DNA from: Martinezella multihospitum
Lineage (GTDB): Bacteria > Pseudomonadota > Alphaproteobacteria > Rhizobiales > Rhizobiaceae
Length of the DNA: 64,000 nt
Assembly (NCBI RefSeq): GCF_900094585.1
Contig: NZ_FMAG01000013.1
Span: forward strand, 1 to 64,000
Direction of reading: 5' to 3'
The notes beneath the pieces were generated by a model. That model saw nothing but the letters and a program-made list of their open reading frames with translations. It had not been told where the DNA came from and did not search any database. A program made the position numbers and the translations under genes. Positions 24,494 through 33,493 of the stretch are shown in pieces. The stretch's first letter is position 1; each line of letters opens with the position of its first letter.

Positions 24494-25909
24494 CTACGGC
24501 CAAATTAAGGGCACACCAGTGCCATAGCCTGGTGTATATTTTGATACATGAGCTCCCCATTGTGGAGCTGTAGTCACGTCAAACCAATAGGGCTTCCCGG
24601 TAACGACTACATCTGGTCCAAATTGGAATCGTGGCGTAGTGGTGACCAAACCCGCTAGGTTGGGATCATTGTCTACAAGATTCTTAAACTCTGTGTCGAT
24701 TTGCGTACCCATATGAGTATTATATTGTTTTGGATTACGCGCAACCGCAGCAGCCTGCCTCGGCGTAAGACGGGCTCGTTGCTGGGCGGTACGCAAATGT
24801 GCCTGCAGGCGTTGTTCGATGGTCATTATTTCGCGCGGTAACGCGGTGCTTCTTGCGCCTTGTACGCCTGCTACGATGAGAGTGCGTTCTGATGTCTTTA
24901 TGCTTGCCGCGACCGCCCCAGTGGCGCCTCCGACGCCTTGAACAAGTCCCGTTATGTTCTCGACCGATTGCACCGTTTGAGGAGAGGCGCCCATAGCACC
25001 CGCGACCTGACCAGCTGCCTGTGCGATGACTGTTGTTTGTGTCTCCCCAGTCCATAGCTGCTTTAAGCCGGTTGAGAAATTATCGTAGCCATTCACTACG
25101 AGGGCGAAGCCGCCGATCATCGCGGGGACACCCGGTGCGGCCCCCACGCCTGTAGCGGATGCCGCACCACCGACGCCAGCCAAACCAGCACCAGCTACGC
25201 TCTCGCCAGCCCCGCCTATAGCTTGTAGCGCCCCCATACCTCGCGTTATAACGCGGCCATGATTATCATCGAACTCGTGAATAGCTTGACCAGCGTCATG
25301 TAGCTTTTCCCCAGTCCAATCCCAGGCCCTTTCATACCAAGCCTTATCGTCTTGATCGTTGCCATCTGGCGCTTTGTTCGCCTCGGTCGACTGAACATAG
25401 ACATATTCGCCTTCGGTATTTCCGTTGTTTAAGGTGCAACGATCATCGTGGCGCTGGACCCAAATACCATTCGCCCGCACGATTCCAGAAGACGTGACCG
25501 GCTCTACAACATCGCCAACGGTGCCTGATTTACACCCCAATCCCACGCCCGGCTCGTCACCATAGCAGCGGGAAAACATAGAGTCTTGCCGCTTGATGAC
25601 CATGCCGTTTGATCGGACATCAGGCGAATAATTCTGTTCGTCTGATGCCTTACCCCAGGACATGTAAGGCACTGGCTTATCTGGGGATTTGCAGACATCC
25701 GGTGACAGGCATACGGCGATCGCATTGCTATCAGCTGGAATAAGCTCAGGTGGCGGCGGATCAGCTGCCGCAGGCTTTACTCTAGGACCTTTCGCGGCTT
25801 GCTTGCCGTTGTCCGGCAGGTAGAGGTAACCACTGGTACCGGGAGGAATTCGTACATATTCCAGAGGCTCTGGCTCTGGCGGCGCTTCTGCAGGTTGATT
25901 GTCGGCCAT
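24494..25909 (-). CDS. T6SS effector: PAAR-like (DUF4150) domain with C-terminal toxin domain
   Basis: A 471-residue modular effector. Residues ~55-175 are a DUF4150 PAAR-like tip domain (AVCLSPDVCKSPDKPVPYMSW, SRCYGDEPGVGLGCKSGTVGDV, SSGIVRANGIWVQRHDDRC). Residues ~210-345 are a Gly/Ala-rich hydrophobic region (GRVITRGMGALQAIGGAGES onward), perhaps for inner-membrane passage. The last ~75 residues form a small domain with FGPDVVV (D433), FDVTT (D444, T446), H454 and K457, a spacing compatible with a PD-(D/E)xK-like nuclease, though this is my reading only. It follows the DUF2169 adaptor gene with a one-base stop/start overlap and is probably loaded on the VgrG spike. Confidence 0.8.
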   Translation of the reverse strand: MADNQPAEAPPEPEPLEYVRIPPGTSGYLYLPDNGKQAAKGPRVKPAAADPPPPELIPADSNAIAVCLSPDVCKSPDKPVPYMSWGKASDEQNYSPDVRSNGMVIKRQDSMFSRCYGDEPGVGLGCKSGTVGDVVEPVTSSGIVRANGIWVQRHDDRCTLNNGNTEGEYVYVQSTEANKAPDGNDQDDKAWYERAWDWTGEKLHDAGQAIHEFDDNHGRVITRGMGALQAIGGAGESVAGAGLAGVGGAASATGVGAAPGVPAMIGGFALVVNGYDNFSTGLKQLWTGETQTTVIAQAAGQVAGAMGASPQTVQSVENITGLVQGVGGATGAVAASIKTSERTLIVAGVQGARSTALPREIMTIEQRLQAHLRTAQQRARLTPRQAAAVARNPKQYNTHMGTQIDTEFKNLVDNDPNLAGLVTTTPRFQFGPDVVVTGKPYWFDVTTAPQWGAHVSKYTPGYGTGVPLIWP

Positions 25910-26970
25910 TAGCTGACACCTTCAGAAAGATTGACAACACTCATCTTGGGCAGGCCCCGGCGCTCCGGCCAAGGGAAGCCAATCCGCCAGGTCAGGAAGA
26001 CGCGCCCGACACCGGGTCGCATGTCGAAATGCACGCCGTCGAGCACCATGGGGCCTCGCGCCGGACCGGCGCTTCGATCGATCGTGACTTCGAGCCGGAT
26101 ATTGGGAAGTCGCCCCTGAAGCATTTCTATGCCCGGCAGAAGATGGTCCAGATCGAACTGTTCGTCGCCCTGCAGCCAAGGATTTGCTATCAGGTTCGGA
26201 TGGGCCGCCTGCCAGAAGGAGAAATCGAAGTCGGCGGGAAGCAGCGGATGCCTGTCCTTCAGCCAGACATCATCGTAGGACCCGGCCTTCTTAAGCCGAT
26301 CCTCCCAAAATGGCGAAAGCGGACCGAAACCTGCGGGTGACGGCCTGTCACCCACAGAGCGAATTGGTTCGTCCGCATCCTCGATCTGTGGCGCGGGCCA
26401 TTCCGGCTTGTCGCGAAACTGCCCTGTATCGACAAGACCAATGCCGACGGGATTGCGCTCAAATGTCTCGCCACCTTCGAGCTGCCCACCGAATGCAAGG
26501 CGCCAATCGATAGGCACGTAAGTCACTGGCTCCCCTGACGTCAGCTCCCAACCGTCAAGCGCATCCTCCCTCTCCTTGTCGACGAGGCCGCGCCATGTCT
26601 TGCGGGTCCTTGCGCGCCAGAAACGCGGACCGTGGACACGAAGCCGTTTTTGAACAGGTCCAACTTTCAGACCGCATGTCCAGGATGACGTCGCTACGCC
26701 ATCCGGCGCGAAAGCAGCCCCGATAAAGGTTACGTCGGTAGCCGGTTTGAATGGCGCCAGATCGGTGCAAGCCATCTGTGGTGTCTGATGCGGATCGCCG
26801 TCATAGACGTCGGACATGACCAGCGGTCGCTGTATATCGTCCAATGCTAGCGGACCACCGTTCGTCAGCTTGAACGTTCCTCTGGCAACAACGACACCCA
26901 GCAAGTCACCTGCCAAATTATATTGCCGGAAAGCGAGCGCCGGAAACGGTGTGCGATTGTCGACCGACAT
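25909..26970 (-). CDS. DUF2169 domain T6SS effector adaptor
   Basis: A 353-residue DUF2169 protein: NRTPFPALAFRQYNLAGDLLGVVVARGTFKL at the start, then TDVTFIGAAFAP, VHGPRFW, VPIDWRLAFGG, ERNPVGIG and a C-terminal FDMRPGVGRVFLTWRIGFPWP. DUF2169 proteins act as chaperone/adaptors that deliver PAAR-like (DUF4150) effectors to VgrG; in Agrobacterium the equivalent serves Tde2. It lies six bases after vgrG and its stop overlaps the effector start by one base, which fits that role for the effector just downstream. Confidence 0.88.
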   Translation of the reverse strand: MSVDNRTPFPALAFRQYNLAGDLLGVVVARGTFKLTNGGPLALDDIQRPLVMSDVYDGDPHQTPQMACTDLAPFKPATDVTFIGAAFAPDGVATSSWTCGLKVGPVQKRLRVHGPRFWRARTRKTWRGLVDKEREDALDGWELTSGEPVTYVPIDWRLAFGGQLEGGETFERNPVGIGLVDTGQFRDKPEWPAPQIEDADEPIRSVGDRPSPAGFGPLSPFWEDRLKKAGSYDDVWLKDRHPLLPADFDFSFWQAAHPNLIANPWLQGDEQFDLDHLLPGIEMLQGRLPNIRLEVTIDRSAGPARGPMVLDGVHFDMRPGVGRVFLTWRIGFPWPERRGLPKMSVVNLSEGVS

Positions 26971-26976
26971 GGCGCC

Positions 26977-29301
26977 TCAGCCCTGTGCCGTCGTATCCGA
27001 CGATGTCGGCGAGGCCTCGGCGAAACCGCCGCCGGGCTTGTTGAGATCGACGACCTTGCCGTTGATCTGCGTCGGCCCAGATGCGGTGAAGTTGAAATGC
27101 GTCCCCAGAATGATCACCGTGCCGTCCTGGCGCATAATGAATTTGGAGGCACCGCATTCGATGACGAACTCTTCGCCCACGATCACCTTCTTGAATTTTC
27201 CGACCTTTTCGAGCGAGGTCTGGCCGACATGCGTGACCTTGCTGACGCCGATCTGCTCGGCTCTTGCAATGCCGATCGTGTCGGATTTAAACGATCCGAC
27301 GATGGTGTTCATGATACCCGGAAGCGGAAAGAGACCGCCGGCCGCCTCACCCAAACCGCTGCCGGAACCTGACAGGTTCGTTCCTGCATCCGCTCTCGGA
27401 TTTAGCCCGGAGACCACTCCTTCGCGGCTGCCTAGCCCTCCCAGTCCAAGGAAGCCCAAGGCCGAGGAGGCAAGGGTCCCCGCGAATGCAGCCAGTCCCT
27501 CACCACCACCGCCAGCAATCTGGCCCGCCTGAGAGAGCAATCCGGCCGTCTGGCCCGACAACCCCTGCACCGCACCCATCAGCGCCATCGCCATAGGCCC
27601 CGTCCCGCCAACCACCGTATTCACCGATCCGCCGATCTCGTGCTTCTGATTACCGCTCACCTCAACGGCGCGGTTGCCGCCGATGGAGGCGACCTCGTGG
27701 CGGTCCACGCGTTTGGTGCGATCGTTGCGGATGCGCGTCGTCTGGTCCTTCTGGGCGTGGAAGAACATGTTCTCGCGGCCGGCATCGTCCTCGAAGGTCA
27801 TCTCGTTGAAGCCGGTGCCCTTGTGGGTATTCGAGCGCATGACCATGCGGGTCTTGTTGCCGGGAAGATCATAGGGCACGCCATTGCTCGGGTTCGGCAC
27901 TACGCCGGTCACCAGCGGGCGGTCCGGATCGCCGTCGATGAAGGCGACCATGACTTCCATGCCGATACGGGGGATGACCTGGCCACCCCATGTGCCGCCC
28001 GCCCAACTCTGGGCGACGCGCACCCAGCAGGTATCCGATCCGTCCTTCTTGGCGCGGCGGTCCCAGGGATACCAGAGCTTGATGCGGCCATATTGGTCCG
28101 GATGGATTTCTTCTCCGGAGGGGCCGGCAACGATCGCCACCTGCGTGCCGCGTATGCGCGGCCGTTCGGTCTTGCGATGCGGCGTCATCGCGACGCGCGA
28201 CGGCACGGCTTCGAATTCGTTGGTATATTCCGGCTGATCCATGTTGGTTTCATAGGACGGATCGACCGCGAAATGCGTCGCGCGCACGATGACATGTTCT
28301 TCATAGACATGCTCGGGATGGGCCACTTCATAGGGCGTAAACCGCCGGCCGGCCTCCAATATGCGCGATGACGATCGTCCCACGACCTGATTGTGATCGG
28401 CCTCGCTCGCCTGCATGCGCAACTTCTGCGCCCGCTCGGCCTCAGCAACCGATGAAATGCGGGCCGGATATTCGTAAAGCTCGCTCTTCATCGCGCCCGG
28501 CATCTGCACCAGTGAAGGTGTCGCCGTGCCTGGCACCATCTGAGGCGTCTCGAAATTCCAGTCGGCGCCCGCGCGCTGTCCGGGGACATAGGCGTAATGC
28601 TTCATCCAATCGTTGATGTGGTTGCGGTCCGTCGAGCCTTGCGCAAGACGCACTCTGCCTTCACCCTGCGCGGACGGGGACGGCCCCGCCCAGGAATTGG
28701 CGCCATCGGCAACATGCAGCCGGTGGCTGCCTTCCTCATGCGAAAACCAATAGAAGAGACCGTCTTCCTCGAAGCGGCGAGTCAGATAATCCAGATCCGT
28801 TTCGTTCCATTGGACCGAATAATGCTGTGGCGGCGGCGGTGTCACGACGCCGGAAACATCCGGGGCGGGAATCCCGTGTTCGGAAAAGAGCGTCTCGACG
28901 ATATCAATACTGGTCTTGTCCATCCATATGCGGCAGTCGGAACGCTGCGACAAAAGCCACATTTGCGGCTTCAGCACCATCGAATAGGAGCGCAGGCCAC
29001 GCGTGATCGGCGGCCCCTCCTGAAGCGCGGTGACCAGGCCGTTGAAGGGACGGCGAACACCGTCGCCCCCGTCCTCGGCCTGTTGAACCTCCAGCGAGAT
29101 ATCGATCAGACGACCGATCAGTTCCTCCGGCTGAATGACCTCGCGCTTGGCGCGCACGGAGAGCCTGATGTCGAAGAGCGACGACACGCCTTCCGCTATC
29201 ATCACCCGTTCGGGCAGGAGTTGGTCCGTACCAAGCGGCGACGAGACCCGAAGATTTCGGGTCGCCTGGATGAAATCATTGGCCGAGGGCTGATCGTTCA
29301 T
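26977..29301 (-). CDS. vgrG: Type VI secretion spike protein VgrG (TssI)
   Basis: A 774-residue VgrG. The gp27-like part (residues ~15-370) starts with TRNLRVSSPLGTDQLLPERVM and has YSVQWNETDLDYLTRRFEEDGLFYWF. The OB-fold gp5-like part has GEEIHPDQYGRIKLWYPWDR and SWAGGTWGGQVIPRIGMEVMVAFIDGDPDRPLVTG. Then come the beta-helical needle and a TQINGK segment near the C-terminus. Unusually, residues ~565-672 interrupt the needle with an Ala/Gly/Leu-rich stretch (MGAVQGLSGQTAGLLSQAGQ onward). No extra C-terminal effector domain. Forms the trimeric puncturing spike on the Hcp tube and carries the PAAR-like effector encoded downstream. Confidence 0.95.
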   Translation of the reverse strand: MNDQPSANDFIQATRNLRVSSPLGTDQLLPERVMIAEGVSSLFDIRLSVRAKREVIQPEELIGRLIDISLEVQQAEDGGDGVRRPFNGLVTALQEGPPITRGLRSYSMVLKPQMWLLSQRSDCRIWMDKTSIDIVETLFSEHGIPAPDVSGVVTPPPPQHYSVQWNETDLDYLTRRFEEDGLFYWFSHEEGSHRLHVADGANSWAGPSPSAQGEGRVRLAQGSTDRNHINDWMKHYAYVPGQRAGADWNFETPQMVPGTATPSLVQMPGAMKSELYEYPARISSVAEAERAQKLRMQASEADHNQVVGRSSSRILEAGRRFTPYEVAHPEHVYEEHVIVRATHFAVDPSYETNMDQPEYTNEFEAVPSRVAMTPHRKTERPRIRGTQVAIVAGPSGEEIHPDQYGRIKLWYPWDRRAKKDGSDTCWVRVAQSWAGGTWGGQVIPRIGMEVMVAFIDGDPDRPLVTGVVPNPSNGVPYDLPGNKTRMVMRSNTHKGTGFNEMTFEDDAGRENMFFHAQKDQTTRIRNDRTKRVDRHEVASIGGNRAVEVSGNQKHEIGGSVNTVVGGTGPMAMALMGAVQGLSGQTAGLLSQAGQIAGGGGEGLAAFAGTLASSALGFLGLGGLGSREGVVSGLNPRADAGTNLSGSGSGLGEAAGGLFPLPGIMNTIVGSFKSDTIGIARAEQIGVSKVTHVGQTSLEKVGKFKKVIVGEEFVIECGASKFIMRQDGTVIILGTHFNFTASGPTQINGKVVDLNKPGGGFAEASPTSSDTTAQG

Positions 29302-29307
29302 CTGCGC

Positions 29308-29859
29308 TTATCCTACGAGTGAGCTTGCCGAGCCTATATTGCCGGCGCTGCCAATCTGCTGCTTCTTGCGGCCGCCGACAAGATAAACAATCTGGAACAG
29401 GGTACCGTTCGGCAGCGTCTCGTGCATGCCCGGGCCGTAAAGTACCTGCGGGGTCAGGATCTTGCCGATATCGGCACGGCTCGGCGCCGTGCCAAGCAAA
29501 TAGGCGCCGCGCGCCATCAAGACCCGTGTTTCGCCATCGCTGACGGAATAATTGAATTGCGCAACGAACACCGAATGGTGGTTGGTGTCCATTTCGCGAA
29601 TGATGTGCGCTTCATTGTTGCGCAGCCATCGCTGGAGCCAATGCGTCAGCGACATCTCGTTGGCTTTTTCGGAGAACATCCGGAAAAGCGATGCGGCAGC
29701 ACCCATGGCCTGGCCACGTGCCGCGAGTTCACGCGGACCGCTCTGATAGGAAAAATAATCGTAGGATGGGCCGCGGCCTGCACGCCGGACGGGCGGAAGA
29801 TCGCTCTGCTTGACCGGCTCCATCTGCAGCGCCGGCGACGAAACTGAAAAATCTACCAT
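29308..29859 (-). CDS. Unknown T6SS-linked protein between hcp and vgrG
   Basis: About 183 residues from ATG 29859 (GAGG before it; a longer frame to 29931 would cover the hcp 3' hairpin). I do not recognise the family. There is no signal peptide or membrane helix. Notable stretches are GPSYDYFSYQSGPRELAARG, THWLQRWLRNNEAHIIREMD and a beta-rich VFVAQFNYSVSDGETRVLMARGAYLLG; the C-terminal end is Gly/Ser-rich. It is six bases from vgrG, in the slot where Agrobacterium keeps its Tae effector/immunity pair, but shows no amidase features. An accessory part or a cargo of the spike are both possible. Confidence 0.6.
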   Translation of the reverse strand: MVDFSVSSPALQMEPVKQSDLPPVRRAGRGPSYDYFSYQSGPRELAARGQAMGAAASLFRMFSEKANEMSLTHWLQRWLRNNEAHIIREMDTNHHSVFVAQFNYSVSDGETRVLMARGAYLLGTAPSRADIGKILTPQVLYGPGMHETLPNGTLFQIVYLVGGRKKQQIGSAGNIGSASSLVG

Positions 29860-29932
29860 GGCGACCTCGATTAATGGGCGTTTGCCGGCACATGACGATC
29901 GCGGCCATTGCGGCGATCTGGCACCGGACACG

Positions 29933-29964
29933 ATTCCGGCGCGCTGATGCCAGCGCGCCGGAAT
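29933..29964 (-). terminator. Strong hairpin downstream of hcp
   Basis: ATTCCGGCGCGCTG and CAGCGCGCCGGAAT form a perfect 14-bp stem with loop ATGC, 12 bases after the hcp stop codon. No U-tract follows on the minus strand, so read-through into the downstream vgrG genes is possible. It probably protects the abundant hcp mRNA or partly attenuates transcription. Confidence 0.65.
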
Positions 29965-29976
29965 GCGATGCTAATG

Positions 29977-30453
29977 TTAGGCAGCCTTGGTCGTTGCCAG
30001 GTCGTAAGACGCGATCATCGGCGACTGCGGCGTCTGCGAGTCGTCGTAAGGCGTGTACTTCACTTCCATCTTGGTGAAGTTGAGCTTGATCGTTTCGACC
30101 GGACGGTCGCCGTTGGAATCGACCGAGTAGCTGGCGATCAGCGTGTTGGTGAGCGTGTACTCGATGTAGGTATCGCCCGGATTACCGGTCGTTACCAGAT
30201 GGATCACGGCCTGCTTGCCGGTACGGCCCGAGCATGCTTCCTGGAACAGCTTCGTCGACGAGGAATCGCTGACCTTGGTCAGGATAACTTCCGAAACGGT
30301 CGGCTCGGAAGCTTCGCGGTTCGCAGCCGAACCGGCTGACGTCTTCATGTTACGCGAAACATTCCAGTGGATGACTTCGATGTCCATCCACTTCTTGTGC
30401 TGCTCGTGGGTTGCATCGCCCTGAATTCCGTCGATCTGCAGATAAATCGGCAT
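29977..30453 (-). CDS. hcp: Type VI secretion tube protein Hcp (TssD)
   Basis: A 158-residue Hcp: MPIYLQIDGIQGDATHEQHKKWMDIEVIHW, a TVSEVILTKVSDSSSTKLFQEACSG segment and the C-terminal VETIKLNFTKMEVKYTPYD are family hallmarks. Hcp hexamers stack into the secreted inner tube and also chaperone small effectors. It follows clpV by about 65 bases with a clear Shine-Dalgarno (AGGAGAG) and is followed by a strong hairpin. Confidence 0.96.
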   Translation of the reverse strand: MPIYLQIDGIQGDATHEQHKKWMDIEVIHWNVSRNMKTSAGSAANREASEPTVSEVILTKVSDSSSTKLFQEACSGRTGKQAVIHLVTTGNPGDTYIEYTLTNTLIASYSVDSNGDRPVETIKLNFTKMEVKYTPYDDSQTPQSPMIASYDLATTKAA

Positions 30454-30518
30454 GCTCTGAACTCTCCTGTTGAGATTTGAATTCGCCCTGTCGCTGCAGG
30501 GCGGGGTTACCCTTCCGT

Positions 30519-33266
30519 CTAATGCCGCATCCGGGCGCTGTGTTCGTCCGGGGCTGCTTTATTCGCCGTGCCGCCTTCCTCGGGGCCAACGAATTCATGG
30601 TCGCCCACCGGATTCTCCTCGATGAGAAAGCGGTGATCGTGAAAACTGATGGTGATGCCGCCAACCTTGCGCCCCGTCGCAACCGCATCGAGGAAAAAGG
30701 TCGAAAGCTCTGGCAGAAGATCGCGGCCAATCATGGTTTCGATGGCACGCGCGCCCATTTCGCTCGCTTTGGCGCGGCCGACCAGCGCTTCGCGGGCCTC
30801 AGGGGCGAGCGAAACGCTCGTGCCGTACGAGGCGGCGACGCGATCGCGGATGCGGCCGATCTGAATGTCGACGATCCCGCTCAGCGTCTCGCCATTCAAC
30901 GGCATGAAGGGCAGAACGGTCGTGCGGCCGACAAAGGCCGGCTTGAAGTGTTTCTGCAATTCGGGAAGCAACAGTGCTTCGAGCGCCTCGCCCTCGGGCA
31001 TGGTTTCCGGATCGGCCGCCAAGGCCGCCAGCAGTTCCGAGCCGGTATTGGCGGTCATCACGATGGTGGTGTTCTTGAAGTCGATGTCGCGGCCTTCGCC
31101 GTCGCGCAGCGTTCCCTTGTCGAAAACCTGGTAAAATACCTCCTGGACGCCCGGATGCGCCTTGTCGATCTCATCCAGCAGCAGAACACCATAGGGCCGA
31201 CGGCGCACGGCCTCGGTCAACACCCCACCCTCGCCATAGCCGACATAGCCGGGCGGCGATCCGAGCAGCAGCGAAACCTTATGCTCCTCCTTGAACTCGG
31301 ACATGTTGATGGTCGTCAGATACTGGCCACCGCCATAAAGAAGATCGGCCAGGGAAAGTGCCGTCTCGGTCTTGCCGGTTCCCGACATGCCGACGAGCAG
31401 GAAAACGGCAGGCGGGCGGCGTGGATCGGAAAGACCGGCGCGCGCGGACCGCATCGCCGCCGAAATCCGCGCAATTGCGTTATCCTGTCCGAGCACACGC
31501 TCCTTCAGCCTCGCATCGAGCGTCTTGACGGTCTCGACCTGGTCGGACAGCAGTTTGCCGACGGGAATGCCCGTCCAGCGCGCGACGATACCGGCGATCA
31601 CTTCCTTGTCGACCACGCGGGGAACCAACGGCGTTTCGCCGGCAACGTCGGCAAGGCTGCGCTCGGCCTGCACGAGGGCTGCGCGAGCGACGTCACCGGA
31701 TGAGCCATTGGGCGGGAAGAGAGCGACATTGTCGCCGCGCGAACGAACGCCATCTTCGGCCTGCTGAGCATTGGGATCGGCAAACGCCGCTTCGATGCGA
31801 TCCGCTTCACCCGACAACCTGATTTCAGCGTCCAGCTTGGCCTGCAACCGCTCGATCTCGCGTGCCACTTCGTGCTTTTCGCTCCCGATGACGGCAAGGC
31901 GCGCAACAATATCCGATGTTGGTGGCTCGGCGGAAAGTGCGGCCGCCTCGACCTCCAGCATCTCCTGCTCGTTGCGCAATCCCTTCAACGCCTCAGGAGC
32001 GGTCTGACGCGCCAAAGAGACAGCGGCGGCTGCGGTATCGATGAGGCTGATCGCCTTGTCGGGCAATTGCCGCGCCGGAATATAGCGCGCCGAAAGGCGA
32101 ACGGCCGCCGCCAGCGCCTCATCGCGAATGCGCACCTTGTGATGGGCCTTGAAGCTGCCGACCACGCCGCGCAACATGCGGATTGCCGTTTCTTCGTCGG
32201 GCTCAAGCACCTGAACGACCTGGAAGCGTCGGGTCAGCGCCGCATCTTTCTCGATGTAGCGCTTGTATTCGCTCCAAGTCGTCGCTGCGATCGTCCTGAG
32301 CTCGCCGCGTGCCAGCGCCGGCTTTAGAATATTGGCGGCATCGCCCTGCCCGGCCTGTCCGCCGGCACCGATCAAGCCATGCGCCTCGTCGATGAACAGG
32401 ATGATCGGCTCCACCGAGGCACGTACGGCCGCGACAACACCATGCAAGCGGCGCTCGAATTCGCCTTTCACGCCGGCGCCAGCCTGCAGCAGGCTGAGAT
32501 CGAGAAGAAGAATCCGTACCGGCTTCAGCATGTCCGGCACGCTGCCGGCAGCTATCTCCAGCGCCAGCGCCTCGGCAACGGCCGTCTTGCCGACACCTGC
32601 CTCGCCGACCAGCATCGGATTGTTCTGACGACGGCGCATCAGGATATCGATGATCTGGCGCAGCTCGCGATCACGACCGATGACCGGATCGATACGACCG
32701 AGCCTTGCGTCCGCTGTCATATCGCGGGTGTACAGGCGCAAAAATTCATTCTCGCCGGCAGCGGTAACGGCTTCGGAATTCTGTGACGGCAGGGATGCGC
32801 CGTTGGAAACGGAAACCGAATTCAACTTTTTTTCGAGCGCAGTGCGATCAATGTTGCGCAGCGAGGGCGCCATGCCCCGCGCCATGATTCGCAGCGACTG
32901 GTCATCGGTCAGCGCGGTCAGAAGATCGGCGAGAGCGATGCTGTCCCGCCCACATTGAAGCGACGCGACAAGCCACGCCTCGCGCATCAGAGCAAGCAAA
33001 TTTTGAGAGAGTACCAGCGTTGCACCATCACCCCTCGGCAATTCGGCGATGGCGCTATCAAGCTCGGTGCGGAGCGCTGCAGAAGGAACGCTAAGTTCTT
33101 CAAACAAAGAGCAAACTTCAGATACATCCAGCAATGATAGTATCCAATGTGCGACATCGACATTTGCATGGCGATCACGTGCTGCAAGCGACGCCGCAGC
33201 CTCGAGACCGACGCGCAATGCGGGCTCAAGCGTTCTGATCAGACGATTGAGATCGATGTTCGACAC
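30519..33266 (-). CDS. clpV: T6SS sheath-disassembly ATPase ClpV (TssH)
   Basis: A 915-residue AAA+ unfoldase of the ClpB/ClpV family. N domain ~1-150; first AAA module with Walker A GEAGVGKTA at 221-229 and Walker B IILFIDEAHGLIG; second AAA module with GMSGTGKTETALSL and VLLLDEIDKAHPGV. It recycles contracted TssB/TssC sheath. GTG start 33266 with AAGGAGG upstream. The first ~100 codons are AT-richer than the rest, continuing into the divergent promoter region. First gene of the hcp operon. Confidence 0.95.
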   Translation of the reverse strand: MSNIDLNRLIRTLEPALRVGLEAAASLAARDRHANVDVAHWILSLLDVSEVCSLFEELSVPSAALRTELDSAIAELPRGDGATLVLSQNLLALMREAWLVASLQCGRDSIALADLLTALTDDQSLRIMARGMAPSLRNIDRTALEKKLNSVSVSNGASLPSQNSEAVTAAGENEFLRLYTRDMTADARLGRIDPVIGRDRELRQIIDILMRRRQNNPMLVGEAGVGKTAVAEALALEIAAGSVPDMLKPVRILLLDLSLLQAGAGVKGEFERRLHGVVAAVRASVEPIILFIDEAHGLIGAGGQAGQGDAANILKPALARGELRTIAATTWSEYKRYIEKDAALTRRFQVVQVLEPDEETAIRMLRGVVGSFKAHHKVRIRDEALAAAVRLSARYIPARQLPDKAISLIDTAAAAVSLARQTAPEALKGLRNEQEMLEVEAAALSAEPPTSDIVARLAVIGSEKHEVAREIERLQAKLDAEIRLSGEADRIEAAFADPNAQQAEDGVRSRGDNVALFPPNGSSGDVARAALVQAERSLADVAGETPLVPRVVDKEVIAGIVARWTGIPVGKLLSDQVETVKTLDARLKERVLGQDNAIARISAAMRSARAGLSDPRRPPAVFLLVGMSGTGKTETALSLADLLYGGGQYLTTINMSEFKEEHKVSLLLGSPPGYVGYGEGGVLTEAVRRRPYGVLLLDEIDKAHPGVQEVFYQVFDKGTLRDGEGRDIDFKNTTIVMTANTGSELLAALAADPETMPEGEALEALLLPELQKHFKPAFVGRTTVLPFMPLNGETLSGIVDIQIGRIRDRVAASYGTSVSLAPEAREALVGRAKASEMGARAIETMIGRDLLPELSTFFLDAVATGRKVGGITISFHDHRFLIEENPVGDHEFVGPEEGGTANKAAPDEHSARMRH

Positions 33267-33353
33267 CTAGAAGTTTCCTCCTTGTGGTTTCATTTCAACT
33301 ACACCCTCCAAATCGCGGCAACAACTAGGGCGGTTATTCCCACACGTCCAGAT

Positions 33354-33382
33354 GGACTACAAAAATTTTTTCATGTGGTCAA
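33354..33382 (-). promoter_or_regulatory. Candidate promoter of clpV-hcp operon
   Basis: On the minus strand TTGACC (33377-33382) and TAGTCC (33354-33359) are separated by 17 bases of A/T-rich sequence. The predicted start of transcription falls about 80 bases before the clpV GTG. The -10 box is weak, so this is a guess from pattern only. Confidence 0.3.
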
Positions 33383-33422
33383 AAAATGGAATCGTCACAA
33401 ATCTGTTGCAGAATAGACATGG

Positions 33423-33451
33423 TTGACAAAGGAATATATCGACCTAACTAT
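33423..33451 (+). promoter_or_regulatory. Candidate promoter of the tssA-ppkA operon
   Basis: TTGACA (33423-33428), a 17-base spacer and AACTAT (33446-33451) stand about 43 bases upstream of the proposed tssA CTG start. The -35 is perfect and the -10 weak. The 227-base divergent region holds no other gene. Confidence 0.35.
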
Positions 33452-33493
33452 CACGCCCTCTAATGATGTAGTTCATGATATGGAGTTAATTCC

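Noticed and set aside
30477..31703. 408-codon plus-strand ORF opposite clpV
   Set aside because: Mirror frame of the ClpV AAA module.
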